A stretch of DNA of 64,000 nucleotides from Mycobacterium sp. KBS0706 (lineage in GTDB: Bacteria > Pseudomonadota > Alphaproteobacteria > DSM-16000 > Inquilinaceae), in contig NZ_VCCH02000001.1 in assembly GCF_005938675.2 (NCBI RefSeq), positions 124,001 through 188,000 on the forward strand, in the 5' to 3' direction. The position numbers were made by a program, and so were the translations under genes. This document shows, piece by piece, positions 25,512 to 34,770 of this stretch (the first letter of the stretch is position 1; the number at the start of each line of letters is the position of its first letter). The notes below the pieces were generated by a model. That model saw only the letters and a list, made by a program, of their open reading frames with translations. It had not been told where the DNA came from and did not search any database.

Positions 25512-28016
25512 TTACAGAACGAAATCGCCGGACTGGAGCCCGATAGCGCCGGTCAGGACGATGTGGAAGTCGGAGGCGCCATCGCCGTTGAGGTCGCCGG
25601 CGATGGTGGTGGTGCCGCCGACCACGGAGTACCGGAGCTGGCCGGCAACGCCGGTGTAGAGGCTGCTGCCGATGAAGCTGAAGGCCTGGTCGCCAACCGC
25701 GCCGGTGTTGGCGTCGATCGCCGACAGGTCGATCCGGTCGCCCTGGGCATGGCTGAAATCGGTGATCCGGTCGGCATTCGCCCCGACCGCGCTGTGCGAG
25801 GCGGCGGTGAAGACGAAGCGGTCGGCGCCGCCGAGCCCGGTCATCGTGTCCTTTCCAGCCCAGCCGTTCAGGACGTTCCACAGGCTGTTGCCGGTGAGGG
25901 TGTCGGTGCCTGAGGAGCCGTTGACGTTCTCGATGTTCGCATAGGTGTCGCCGCCCGACCCGGTGCCGGTGTCCAGATTGACCGTCACGCCGGTGGCGCT
26001 GTCGTAATAGGAGACGAGGTCGGTGCCGGTGCCGCCGTCGAGCGCGTCCGCGCCGGCGCCGCCGCGGAGGATATCGTTGCCGCCGTAGCCGGCGAGCGCA
26101 TTGGTGCCGGCATTGCCGGTCAGGCTGTCGGCGAACTGGCTGCCGTTGACGCTCTCGATCCCCGCATAGGTATCGCCGCCCGTCCCGGTTCCGGTGGCCA
26201 GGCTGACGGTCACGCCGGTGGTGTTGTCGAAATAGGAGACCGTGTCGATGCCGATGCCGCCATCGAGCGCGTCCGCGCCGGCACCACCGCGGAGGACGTC
26301 GTTGCCGCCATAGCCGGCCAGCGCGTTGGCGCCGGCATTGCCGGTCAGGCTGTCGGCGAACTGGCTGCCATTGACGTTCTCGATGCCGGTGTAGGTGTCG
26401 CCCTGCGCGGTGCCGCCCGTCCCGGCCCCGGCGGCCAGGTTGGCCGTCACGCCGGTGCTGCTGTCGAAATAGGAGGCAAGGTCGATGCCCGCGCCGCCGT
26501 CGAGCACGTCCGCGCCGGCACCGCCGCGAAGAAGGTCGTTGCCGGAGCCGCCGCTCAGCCGGTCGGCGCCGTCATAGCCGGTGAGTTCGTTGGCGGCCGA
26601 CGATCCGGTCAGGATGTCGGCGAGATCGCTGCCGGCGACGCTCTCGACATCGGCGCCGATCACATCGCCTGCCGCGAACCCGCCCGACGCGGCCAGGGTC
26701 GCCAGGTTGACCGTCACCCCGGCATCGCTGCCGAGATAGACGACCTCGTCGACACCGGTGCCGCCGTTCAGATGATCGGCACCCGTCCAGCCCCAGAGCT
26801 GGTCGTCGCCCGCGCCGCCGTTGAGCGTGTCGTTCCCGTCCAGCCCGGTGAGCACGTCGTTGCCGCCGTTGCCGGAGAGCACATTGTCGGCGAGCGCCCC
26901 GATCACATTGTCGGCATAGGCCGTGCCCTGGACGTTTTCGACCGTGTTCTCGACCTGATCGCCCTGGGCCTCGCCGCCCGTGCCGGCGCCCCCGATCACG
27001 ACCTGGACGCCGATGGTGCCGCCATACACCACCGTGTCGATGCCGGATCGCCCCTGCAACTGGTCCGCCCCGGCGCCGCCGTTGAGGACGTCGTCGCCGA
27101 TCCCACCCCACAGCTCGTCGTCGCCGGCCCCGCCGGAGAGGCGGTCATTTCCATCGCCGCCGCTGATGTCGTTGGCGGCAGCCGATCCCGTCACCGTGTT
27201 GCCACCGCTGCCGCTGGCCTGCACATCCTCGATATCGACGCCGACGATGTCGCCTTCCGCGTCACCGCCATGGCCCGTGCCGCCGATGGTCACGGTCACG
27301 CCGACGTCCCCGTCGTAGATCAACCGGTCGATGCCGGCGCCGCCGCTGAGCCGGTCGGCGCCGGCATCGGCCCAGAGATTGTCGTCGCCATTGCCGCCGT
27401 TCACCACATCGGCTCCGGCGTCGCCATAGAGGTTGTCGGCACCGTCACCGCCCTCCACCCGGTCGTCGCCATCGCCGCCACGGAGGACGTCGTTGCCGGC
27501 CGCGCCGGAAAGCAGGTCGTTGCCGCCATAGCCGAAGAGCTCGTTGGCTCCGGCGGATCCGGTCAGGGTGTCGCCGAAGCCGGTGCTGCCGCTGATGTCC
27601 TCGATGTCGCTGCCGATCACGTCGCCCTGGGCATCGCCGCCGGAGGCGGCCAGCGTGGCCAGATTGACGCTCACCGCGGCGGAGCTGCTGGAGTAGTCGG
27701 CCCGATCGACCCCGGTTCCTCCGTTCAGGTGATCCGCCCCTGAATCGCCGGTCAGGATGTCGTCGTAACCGTCACCGTTCAACGTGTCGCTGCCGGCACC
27801 ACCGATCAGGGTGTCCCAATAGGCCCCCCCATTCAGGACATCGTTTCCCACCCCTCCGTCCAACACGTCGGAGCCGTAGTCGTTGCCGTCGCCGTTCAGA
27901 ATGTCGTCTCCGGCCTCGCCATAGAGCGTATCATTGCCGCCGTGGCCGTTTATCGTGTCGTTGTCCGCTGTCCCGTGCAGGGTGTCGGCGAACTGGCCCC
28001 CGTCTATCACCGCCAT
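25512..28016 (-). CDS. Large RTX calcium-binding repeat protein, probable type I secretion substrate
   Basis: An 834-residue acidic protein built almost wholly of nonapeptide RTX repeats (GGxGxDxLx type, such as GGNDTLYGEAGDDILNGDG and GGAGADVLDGGAG), which form calcium-binding parallel beta rolls. Between blocks is a recurring segment of the form GVTVNLATG...GDTYAGIENVNGSQFADSLTGNAG; three to four copies near the C-terminus are nearly identical. The extreme C-terminus (DFHIVLTGAIGLQSGDFVL) matches the serralysin-type secretion signal. No catalytic domain and no signal peptide are seen, so a surface or extracellular structural role is likely. Start 28016 follows a GAGGAGGG ribosome site. No TolC/HlyBD genes in the window. 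Confidence 0.85.
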   Translation of the reverse strand: MAVIDGGQFADTLHGTADNDTINGHGGNDTLYGEAGDDILNGDGNDYGSDVLDGGVGNDVLNGGAYWDTLIGGAGSDTLNGDGYDDILTGDSGADHLNGGTGVDRADYSSSSAAVSVNLATLAASGGDAQGDVIGSDIEDISGSTGFGDTLTGSAGANELFGYGGNDLLSGAAGNDVLRGGDGDDRVEGGDGADNLYGDAGADVVNGGNGDDNLWADAGADRLSGGAGIDRLIYDGDVGVTVTIGGTGHGGDAEGDIVGVDIEDVQASGSGGNTVTGSAAANDISGGDGNDRLSGGAGDDELWGGIGDDVLNGGAGADQLQGRSGIDTVVYGGTIGVQVVIGGAGTGGEAQGDQVENTVENVQGTAYADNVIGALADNVLSGNGGNDVLTGLDGNDTLNGGAGDDQLWGWTGADHLNGGTGVDEVVYLGSDAGVTVNLATLAASGGFAAGDVIGADVESVAGSDLADILTGSSAANELTGYDGADRLSGGSGNDLLRGGAGADVLDGGAGIDLASYFDSSTGVTANLAAGAGTGGTAQGDTYTGIENVNGSQFADSLTGNAGANALAGYGGNDVLRGGAGADALDGGIGIDTVSYFDNTTGVTVSLATGTGTGGDTYAGIESVNGSQFADSLTGNAGTNALAGYGGNDILRGGAGADALDGGTGTDLVSYYDSATGVTVNLDTGTGSGGDTYANIENVNGSSGTDTLTGNSLWNVLNGWAGKDTMTGLGGADRFVFTAASHSAVGANADRITDFSHAQGDRIDLSAIDANTGAVGDQAFSFIGSSLYTGVAGQLRYSVVGGTTTIAGDLNGDGASDFHIVLTGAIGLQSGDFVL

Positions 28017-28226
28017 CAGGTCCCTCCTCAGTCGGAAAGGCGGCAAAGCCGATCAAGCAGCCCGTCGGCCACCGCCGCCCGAAGGTGCGAACGCCGCGGC
28101 TGTTCCCGACCGGCCGCCAGATGATCGCGTTCAGCATAGCGCCGCACAATCGGCGGCGCGTCCTCCGAACGGGGGATGGATGAGGGGAAAGCGGGTGCGG
28201 GCGGTGCCGGATCGGCGATGCCCGCG

Positions 28227-29006
28227 TCAGCGGTGCTTGAACGCCGGCGGGCGCTTCTCCGAGAAGGCGGCCATGCCTTCGCGGCGATCCTCGGTGGCGA
28301 AGGTGGCGTGGAACAGGCGCCGCTCGAACAGGATGCCCTCGGCCAGCGGCGTCTCGTCGGCGCGGTGCACCGCCTCCTTCGCCAGCATCGTGATCGGCAG
28401 CGAATAGCCGGCGACGGTCTCCGCCGCCTTCACCGCCTCGGCCAGCAGCTCGGCCGCCGGCACCACGCGGGCGACCAGCCCCGACCGCTCGGCCTCCGCC
28501 GCATCCATCATCCGCCCGGTCAGCACCAGGTCCATCGCCTTGGACCGCCCGATCAGCTTGGTCAGCCGCTGGGTGCCGCCGGAGCCGGGGATGGTGCCCA
28601 GCTTGATCTCCGGCTGGCCGAACTTCGCCGTGTCGGCGGCGATGATGAAGTCGCACATCATCGCGATCTCGCAGCCGCCGCCGAGTGCATAGCCGGCGAC
28701 CGCGGCGATGATCGGCTTGCGCAGCTTGGTGATGCAGGTCCAGTTCTCGATCAGGTTGCCGCGATAGGCGGCGATGAAGTCCTTCGACGCCATCTCCTTG
28801 ATGTCGGCGCCGGCGGCGAAGGCCTTCTCCGACCCGGTCAGGACCACGGCGCCGACGCTGTCATCCGCGTCGAAGGCCGCCAGGGCCTGGGCGAGATCCC
28901 GGAAGATCGCGTCGTTCAGGGCGTTCAGCGCCTGCGGCCGGTTCAGCGTGATCAGGCCGACCCGGCCCCGGGTCTCGACCAGGATGGTTTCGTAGCTCGC
29001 GGTCAT
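28227..29006 (-). CDS. Enoyl-CoA hydratase
   Basis: A 259-residue crotonase-fold enzyme hydrating trans-2-enoyl-CoA in fatty-acid oxidation. The oxyanion-hole segments are [15 protein letters not shown] and [20 protein letters not shown]; catalytic glutamates fall in CEIAMM and [14 protein letters not shown]. Length and sequence fit the short-chain EchA/crotonase group. The frame extends far upstream, but 29006 ([14 protein letters not shown]) is the family start. Located beside mutM, an arrangement found in other alphaproteobacteria. Confidence 0.92.
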   Translation of the reverse strand: MTASYETILVETRGRVGLITLNRPQALNALNDAIFRDLAQALAAFDADDSVGAVVLTGSEKAFAAGADIKEMASKDFIAAYRGNLIENWTCITKLRKPIIAAVAGYALGGGCEIAMMCDFIIAADTAKFGQPEIKLGTIPGSGGTQRLTKLIGRSKAMDLVLTGRMMDAAEAERSGLVARVVPAAELLAEAVKAAETVAGYSLPITMLAKEAVHRADETPLAEGILFERRLFHATFATEDRREGMAAFSEKRPPAFKHR

Positions 29007-29043
29007 GAAGCGGTCCTCCGCATCGGATTGATCGAACGCCCGG

Positions 29044-29874
29044 TCAGCGCTGGCAGACCGGGCAGAAGAAGGTGCTGCGGCCGGACTGGACCAGGCGCTG
29101 CACCGTGCCCCGGCACTTCGGCGTGCGGCATGGTTCGCTCTCGCGGTCATAGACCGACCAGGAATGCTGGAAATAGCCGAGCTCGCCATCGACCTGGACA
29201 TAGTCGCGCAGGGACGACCCGCCGGCCTCGATGGCGCGCTGCAGCACCGCCTTGATCTCCGGCACCAGCCGCGCCGCCCGTACCCCGGCGACCGAGGCGG
29301 CGACCCGGCGAGGCGAGATGCGCGCCGCCCACAGCGCCTCGCAGACATAGATGTTGCCGAGGCCGGCGACCACGCGCTGGTCGAGCAGCGCCGCCTTGAT
29401 CGGCGTGATCTTGCGGGCCAGCGCCTGGTCGAGATAAGCCGCGTCGAACTCGTCCGACAGCGGCTCCGGCCCCAGCGCCTCCAGCGACTTGTGGGCGTGC
29501 AGCGCGTTCTGGCTGACCAGGTCCATCATGCCGAAGCGGCGGGTGTCGTTGAAGGTGACGACCGACCCGGCCTCGGTCTCGAACACCACATGATCGTGCG
29601 GGCTGACGATCTCCGGCCGGCCCTGGCTGACCATCATCCGGCCCGACATGCCGAGATGGATCAAGAGCACCATGCCGTCGTCGAGATGGATCAGCAGGTA
29701 TTTGGCGCGACGGTCCAGGCGCACGATGCGGCGGCCGGTCAGCCGCTCGGCCATGCGCTCGGGCAGCGGGAAGCGCAGGTCGGGGCGGCGCTGTTCGACG
29801 CGGGCCAGGCGCTGGCCTTCCAGGACGGGCACAAGGCCGCGGCGAACGGTCTCGACTTCGGGAAGCTCGGGCAT
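29044..29874 (-). CDS. mutM: Formamidopyrimidine-DNA glycosylase
   Basis: A 276-residue base-excision repair enzyme removing oxidised purines such as 8-oxoG. The ATG at 29874 gives [14 protein letters not shown], so Pro2 (Schiff-base nucleophile) and Glu3 are correctly placed; a GTG 9 bp upstream would bury them. Lys in DRRAKYLLI is the beta-turn lysine. The C-terminal zinc finger reads [13 protein letters not shown]...FFCPVCQR. Divergent from ubiE with a 47-bp gap. Confidence 0.95.
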   Translation of the reverse strand: MPELPEVETVRRGLVPVLEGQRLARVEQRRPDLRFPLPERMAERLTGRRIVRLDRRAKYLLIHLDDGMVLLIHLGMSGRMMVSQGRPEIVSPHDHVVFETEAGSVVTFNDTRRFGMMDLVSQNALHAHKSLEALGPEPLSDEFDAAYLDQALARKITPIKAALLDQRVVAGLGNIYVCEALWAARISPRRVAASVAGVRAARLVPEIKAVLQRAIEAGGSSLRDYVQVDGELGYFQHSWSVYDRESEPCRTPKCRGTVQRLVQSGRSTFFCPVCQR

Positions 29875-29921
29875 GGCCGGCACACTGGCACGACCCGGCG
29901 CCGGACGCTATGGTCCCGGCC

Positions 29922-30698
29922 ATGAGCGACGCGCCCCGCAATCCCGAGTCCCGCTGGTTCGGCGACACCGAAGTCGACCCGACGGAGAAGACCCACCGGG
30001 TCCACGACGTCTTCAGCAGCGTGGCCCAGCGCTACGACCTGATGAACGACCTGATGAGCGGCGGCGTCCACCGGCTGTGGAAGGCCCAGTTCATCGCGGC
30101 GATCCGGCCCCGCCCGGGCGAGACCCTGCTGGACGTGGCCGGCGGCACCGGCGACATCGCCTTCCGCTTCCTCGACCGCGCCGGCGTGGACAGCACAGGC
30201 CAGGGCGCCCGCGCCATCATCTGCGACCTGACCGAGGGCATGGTCGCGGTCGGGCGCGACCGGGCGATCGATCGCGGCCGGGTCGGCCCGATCCTGCACA
30301 TGGTCGGCAACGCCGAATCGCTGCCGGTCGCCGACCGGTCGGTCGATGTCTACACCATCTCCTTCGGCCTCCGGAACGTGACCCGGATCGACGACGCGCT
30401 GCGCGAGGCGCGGCGGGTGCTGAAGCCGGGCGGGCGCTTCTTCTGCCTGGAGTTCAGCAAGATCGTGCTGCCGGGCCTGGACCGCGCCTACGACCTCTAT
30501 TCCCGCGCCGTGATCCCGCGCCTGGGCAAGGCAGTGGCCAAGGACGAGGACAGCTACCGCTACCTGGTCGAGAGCATCCGCCGCTTCCCCGACCAACCGA
30601 GCCTGGCCGAGCGAATCGAGGCCGCGGGGCTGGAGCGGGTGCGCTGGACCAACCTGTCGGCCGGCATCGCGGCGATCCACACGGGCTGGCGGATCTGA
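29922..30698 (+). CDS. ubiE: Ubiquinone/menaquinone biosynthesis C-methyltransferase
   Basis: A 258-residue SAM-dependent methyltransferase for the C-methylation step in ubiquinone synthesis. The family motifs are FSSVAQRYDLMNDLMSGGVHRLWK, LLDVAGGTGDIAFRFL (SAM-binding glycine loop), and SFGLRNVTRIDDALREARRVLKPGGRFFCLEFSK. An ATG 12 bp upstream (29910) is an alternative start. In many alphaproteobacteria ubiB follows directly; here a ccdAB pair does. Confidence 0.94.
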   Translation: MSDAPRNPESRWFGDTEVDPTEKTHRVHDVFSSVAQRYDLMNDLMSGGVHRLWKAQFIAAIRPRPGETLLDVAGGTGDIAFRFLDRAGVDSTGQGARAIICDLTEGMVAVGRDRAIDRGRVGPILHMVGNAESLPVADRSVDVYTISFGLRNVTRIDDALREARRVLKPGGRFFCLEFSKIVLPGLDRAYDLYSRAVIPRLGKAVAKDEDSYRYLVESIRRFPDQPSLAERIEAAGLERVRWTNLSAGIAAIHTGWRI

Positions 30699-30747
30699 GG
30701 GTTCGGATCGGACAATCCAGGCTGGATGATTGTATTAGCTCGGATTC

Positions 30748-30781
30748 GCGCATAGATTTTGGTCAGATATGCGCATCGATT
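30748..30781 (+). promoter_or_regulatory. Direct repeats upstream of ccdAB, candidate autoregulatory operator
   Basis: Two 11-mers GCGCATaGATT (30748-30758) and GCGCATcGATT (30771-30781) differ at one base and are 23 bp apart start to start; the second contains part of an ATGCGCAT palindrome (30769-30776). They end 10 bp before the ccdA ATG, where a CcdA-CcdB complex would repress its own operon. Confidence 0.45.
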
Positions 30782-30791
30782 GGATGACAAC

Positions 30792-31037
30792 ATGCTCACC
30801 CGCTATCGCGAAGATGCTCCGAAGAAGCCCGTCAACTGCAGCATGAACAGCGACCTCGTGGCCCGGGCGAAGGCCATGGGGATCAATGTGTCGGCTGCTG
30901 CCGAAGCCGGTCTCCTCACTGCCATCGAACAGGCCGAGCGCCGACGAATCCAAGAGGAGACCGATGCCTTGATGCGATTCTGGAATGAGCACGAGGCTCG
31001 ATTCGGGTCGCCTGCCGACGAGTATTGCGAGATCTGA
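30792..31037 (+). CDS. ccdA: CcdA-family antitoxin
   Basis: An 81-residue antitoxin. The N-terminal half (KKPVNCSMNSDLVARAKAMGINVSAAAEAGLLTAIEQ) is the ribbon-helix-helix-type DNA-binding/dimer domain. The acidic C-terminal half (EETDALMRFWNEHEARFGSPADEYCEI) is the unstructured toxin-neutralising tail. It ends 8 bp before ccdB, the normal order. An upstream in-frame start at 30759 would add 11 residues lacking a family match. Base composition is visibly less GC-rich than the flanking ubiE and coaBC, suggesting acquisition. Confidence 0.85.
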   Translation: MLTRYREDAPKKPVNCSMNSDLVARAKAMGINVSAAAEAGLLTAIEQAERRRIQEETDALMRFWNEHEARFGSPADEYCEI

Positions 31038-31045
31038 AGCCGCCG

Positions 31046-31363
31046 ATGGCGCAGTTTGATGTGCATCGGAATCTCGGAACGACGAGGGCCGAATTCCCTT
31101 ATTTGGTCGTGCTGCAGTCGAGTCTGTTCCAGGAATCTCGGCGGCGCGTGGTCATCCCGCTGACTCGGGCCACCTCCAGGCTTCCGCAAGCCGAGCGGTT
31201 GAATCCGGTGTTCGAGATTGAGGGCGAGGCCTTCTCCCTGATGACCTTGGCCACTCTCAGCCTTCCGAAAGATCGCCTGGGACCGCTGGTGACGAATCTC
31301 GCCGCCGAGAGCGACGCCATCATCGCCGCGGTCGACTGGATGATGAACCGAGGCTTTGGGTAG
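31046..31363 (+). CDS. ccdB: CcdB-family toxin (gyrase poison)
   Basis: A 105-residue toxin of the CcdB fold: RRRVVIPLTRA, FEIEGEAFSLMTLATLSLPKDRLG, and a C-terminal helix DAIIAAVDWMMNRGFG. F-plasmid CcdB poisons the GyrA subunit using its final Trp-Gly-Ile; here the end is Arg-Gly-Phe-Gly with a Trp seven residues earlier, as in divergent chromosomal homologues, so potency is uncertain. Co-transcribed with ccdA. Lower GC than neighbours. A start at 31025 overlapping ccdA is possible but less likely. Confidence 0.83.
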   Translation: MAQFDVHRNLGTTRAEFPYLVVLQSSLFQESRRRVVIPLTRATSRLPQAERLNPVFEIEGEAFSLMTLATLSLPKDRLGPLVTNLAAESDAIIAAVDWMMNRGFG

Positions 31364-31489
31364 GATTTCACGGCCCCTGTCGCGCATTTCGTCGCAAGCG
31401 GTGATCGTAGGGCTTGCCGAATCCGGCTGAGCGCCCTAAAGAACATTCATGCGATGTAATTCGCTCTCCGCCGCCCCTGGGGACCTGCC

Positions 31490-32719
31490 GTGACGCTGAC
31501 GCTGCGTGACCGCCGCATCCTGCTGGTCATCGCCGGCGGCATCGCCGCCTACAAGTCGCTGGACCTGATCCGGCGCCTGCGCGAGCGCGGCGCCCGGGTG
31601 CGCTGCATCCTGACCCAGGCGGCGACCGAGTTCGTCACCCCCCTCGCCGTCTCGGCCCTGACCGAGGACAAGGTCTATGGCGCGCTGTTCTCGCTGACCG
31701 ACGAATCGGAGATGGGCCACATCCGGCTGTCGCGCGACGCCGACCTGCTGGTGGTGGCCCCGGCCACCGCCAATATCCTGGCGCGCATGGCCGCCGGCCT
31801 GGCCGACGATTTGGCCACCACCGCCCTGCTCGCCACCGACAAGCCGGTGCTGGTGGCGCCGGCAATGAATGTCCGCATGTGGGACCATCCGGCGACCCGC
31901 GACAACCTGGTGCTGCTGCAGCGCCGCGGCGTGCGCGTGGTCGGCCCGAACCCGGGCGAGATGGCCTGCGGCGAATACGGCCCCGGCCGCATGTCCGAGC
32001 CGCTGGAGGTCGTCGCCGCCGTCGAGGCCTATTTCGCCGAATTCGACCGCTTCGGCACCGGGGGGACGCTGCAGGACCGCCACGTCATCGTCACCAGCGG
32101 CCCGACCCACGAGCCGATCGACCCGGTGCGCTACATCGCCAACCGCTCCTCCGGCAAGCAGGGCCACGCCATCGCCGCGGCGCTGCGCCAGGCCGGGGCT
32201 CGGGTGACGCTGGTGACCGGCCCGACCCACGAGCCGGCGCCGCACGGCGTCGCATTGGTGCCGATCGAGACGGCCGACGAGATGCTGGCCGCCTGCCGCG
32301 CTGCCCTGCCCGCCGATGCCGCGGTCTGCGCCGCCGCCGTGGCCGATTGGCGCGTCGCCGCGCCCTCAGGCCGGAAGATCAAAAAGGGCGCCGGCGGGCC
32401 ACCGGCCCTGGCCCTGGCCGAGAACCCCGACATCCTGGCGACGCTGAGCGCCTCCGGCCCCGACCGGCCGGCGCTGGTGGTCGGCTTCGCTGCCGAGACC
32501 GAGGACGTGATCGCCCATGCCCAGGCCAAGCGCGCCCGCAAGGGCTGCGACTGGATTCTGGCCAACGACGTGTCGCCCGGCACACAGGCCTTCGGCGGCG
32601 ATTCGAACATCCTGCACCTGATCACCGCCGAGGGCGCCCAGACCTGGCCGCGGCTGAGCAAAGCCGATATCGGCACCCGCCTGGCCGGGGCGATCGCCCG
32701 CCACTTCGAGAAGGCCTGA
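31490..32719 (+). CDS. coaBC: Bifunctional phosphopantothenoylcysteine decarboxylase/synthase
   Basis: A 409-residue fusion making 4'-phosphopantetheine for coenzyme A. The N-terminal CoaC flavoprotein half has [15 protein letters not shown], the catalytic His in [17 protein letters not shown], and the active-site Cys in [12 protein letters not shown]. The C-terminal CoaB synthase half begins near [25 protein letters not shown] and carries AAVADWR and ILANDVS. Starts with GTG at 31490. Ten bp before dut, hence an operon. Confidence 0.95.
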   Translation: MTLTLRDRRILLVIAGGIAAYKSLDLIRRLRERGARVRCILTQAATEFVTPLAVSALTEDKVYGALFSLTDESEMGHIRLSRDADLLVVAPATANILARMAAGLADDLATTALLATDKPVLVAPAMNVRMWDHPATRDNLVLLQRRGVRVVGPNPGEMACGEYGPGRMSEPLEVVAAVEAYFAEFDRFGTGGTLQDRHVIVTSGPTHEPIDPVRYIANRSSGKQGHAIAAALRQAGARVTLVTGPTHEPAPHGVALVPIETADEMLAACRAALPADAAVCAAAVADWRVAAPSGRKIKKGAGGPPALALAENPDILATLSASGPDRPALVVGFAAETEDVIAHAQAKRARKGCDWILANDVSPGTQAFGGDSNILHLITAEGAQTWPRLSKADIGTRLAGAIARHFEKA

Positions 32720-32729
32720 GCCCATTCCG

Positions 32730-33188
32730 ATGACCGAAGCCGTCTCCATCGCCGTCACCCGCCTGCCACACGGCACCGACCTGCCCCTGCCCGCCGCCGC
32801 CACCGCGCAATCGGCCGGGCTGGACCTGCTCGCGGCCGTGGCGGAGCCGGTGACGGTGGCGCCCGGGCGCCGGGTGCTGATCCCGACCGGCATCGCCATC
32901 GCCCTGCCGAACGGCTGGGAGGCGCAGGTGCGTCCGCGCTCCGGCCTCGCCCTCAAGCACGGCATCACCATCGTCAACGCGCCCGGCACGATCGATTCCG
33001 ATTACCGCGGCGAGATCGGGGTGGTGCTGATCAACCATGGCGACGAGCCGGTCGCCATCACCCGCGGCATGCGCATCGCCCAGATGATCGTGGCCCGCCA
33101 CGCGACCGTCGCCTGGGACGAGCGGCCGAATCTCGACACCACCGTCCGCGGTACGGGCGGCTATGGATCCACCGGAACGGGAGCCTAA
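32730..33188 (+). CDS. dut: Deoxyuridine 5'-triphosphate nucleotidohydrolase
   Basis: A 152-residue trimeric dUTPase converting dUTP to dUMP, preventing uracil incorporation. All five conserved motifs are visible: [38 protein letters not shown]; and the C-terminal [10 protein letters not shown]. Follows coaBC by 10 bp and precedes the Rrf2 gene by 3 bp, so all three are probably co-transcribed. Pairing with coaBC is usual in alphaproteobacteria. Confidence 0.95.
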   Translation: MTEAVSIAVTRLPHGTDLPLPAAATAQSAGLDLLAAVAEPVTVAPGRRVLIPTGIAIALPNGWEAQVRPRSGLALKHGITIVNAPGTIDSDYRGEIGVVLINHGDEPVAITRGMRIAQMIVARHATVAWDERPNLDTTVRGTGGYGSTGTGA

Positions 33189-33191
33189 GGG

Positions 33192-33650
33192 ATGTTCCGA
33201 CTGCCGAAGAAGATGCTGTTCGCGATCGAGGCGGTTCTCGACATCGCCTACAACGCGGTCGACACGCCGGTGCAGAGTGCCGAGATCACCAAGCGACAGG
33301 GCATCCCCCGCCGGTATCTGGAGCAGGTGTTGCAGCAGCTGGTCCGGGTCGACATCCTGACCGGGGTGCGCGGGCCGCGCGGCGGCTACCGCCTGGCGCG
33401 GGAGCGCCGGCGCATCACCGTCGGCGAGATCGTGCGCGCGATCCGGTCGCTGGAAACCGCCGCAGACGAGGAGGAGGCCCTGCCGCCCGGATCCCGGCTG
33501 GGCCAGGAGATCGTCCGCCCGCTTTGGGCGGAGCTGCAGGAAGAGGCGATCAAGAAGCTCGACGCCCTGACCATCGAGGATCTGTCGAACCAGGCGCGTG
33601 AAAGGGGCATCCCGCGTGAGCGGGCCGCCCCGGTCGACTTCTCGATCTAG
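33192..33650 (+). CDS. Rrf2 family transcriptional regulator without Fe-S cysteines
   Basis: A 152-residue regulator with the Rrf2 winged helix (IPRRYLEQVLQQLVRVDILTGVRGPRGGYRLARERRRITVGEIVRAIR, about residues 37-82). There is no cysteine in the whole protein, so unlike IscR or NsrR it cannot bind an iron-sulfur cluster. It lies immediately upstream of cysK; cysteine-free Rrf2 proteins such as CymR control sulfur genes, sometimes via CysK itself. Regulation of cysK is a reasonable inference. Confidence 0.85.
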   Translation: MFRLPKKMLFAIEAVLDIAYNAVDTPVQSAEITKRQGIPRRYLEQVLQQLVRVDILTGVRGPRGGYRLARERRRITVGEIVRAIRSLETAADEEEALPPGSRLGQEIVRPLWAELQEEAIKKLDALTIEDLSNQARERGIPRERAAPVDFSI

Positions 33651-33697
33651 CCGGCCGGCGCGGATCCGAGCGGCTGGCCTTCCCCAGGGTCGGCGCG

Positions 33698-33714
33698 TAT
33701 AAATGTTGAACAAC
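33698..33714 (+). promoter_or_regulatory. cysK promoter -10 with adjacent palindrome
   Basis: TATAAA (33698-33703) is a candidate -10, directly followed by the palindrome GTTG-AA-CAAC (33705-33714), 26 bp before the cysK ATG. The -35 region is poor. The palindrome is a possible binding site for the Rrf2 protein encoded just upstream. Confidence 0.4.
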
Positions 33715-33739
33715 CAAATTAACGCCCCTGGAGAGTAAT

Positions 33740-34714
<975 letters not shown>

Positions 34715-34740
34715 GCTCCGCCTTCTCAGTGCGTGCGGGG

Positions 34741-34770
34741 GAAGCGGGCCTTCGGGCCCGCTTCTTATTT
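34741..34770. terminator. Bidirectional terminator between cysK and the ABC-F gene
   Basis: Perfect 10-bp arms GAAGCGGGCC and GGCCCGCTTC with a UUCG-type tetraloop (34751-34754), followed by TTATTT. It stands between two convergent genes; the ABC-F stop codon starts at 34765-34767. Confidence 0.8.

Noticed and set aside
25900..27900. Repetitive DNA suggesting a CRISPR or satellite array
   Set aside because: Repeats are in frame and encode RTX nonapeptides; there are no spacers of constant length.
28139..28159. GCGCCGC/GCGGCGC hairpin downstream of the enoyl-CoA hydratase gene
   Set aside because: Seven-pair G/C stems arise often by chance at this GC and no T tract follows on the minus strand; kept out of the feature list as a terminator.
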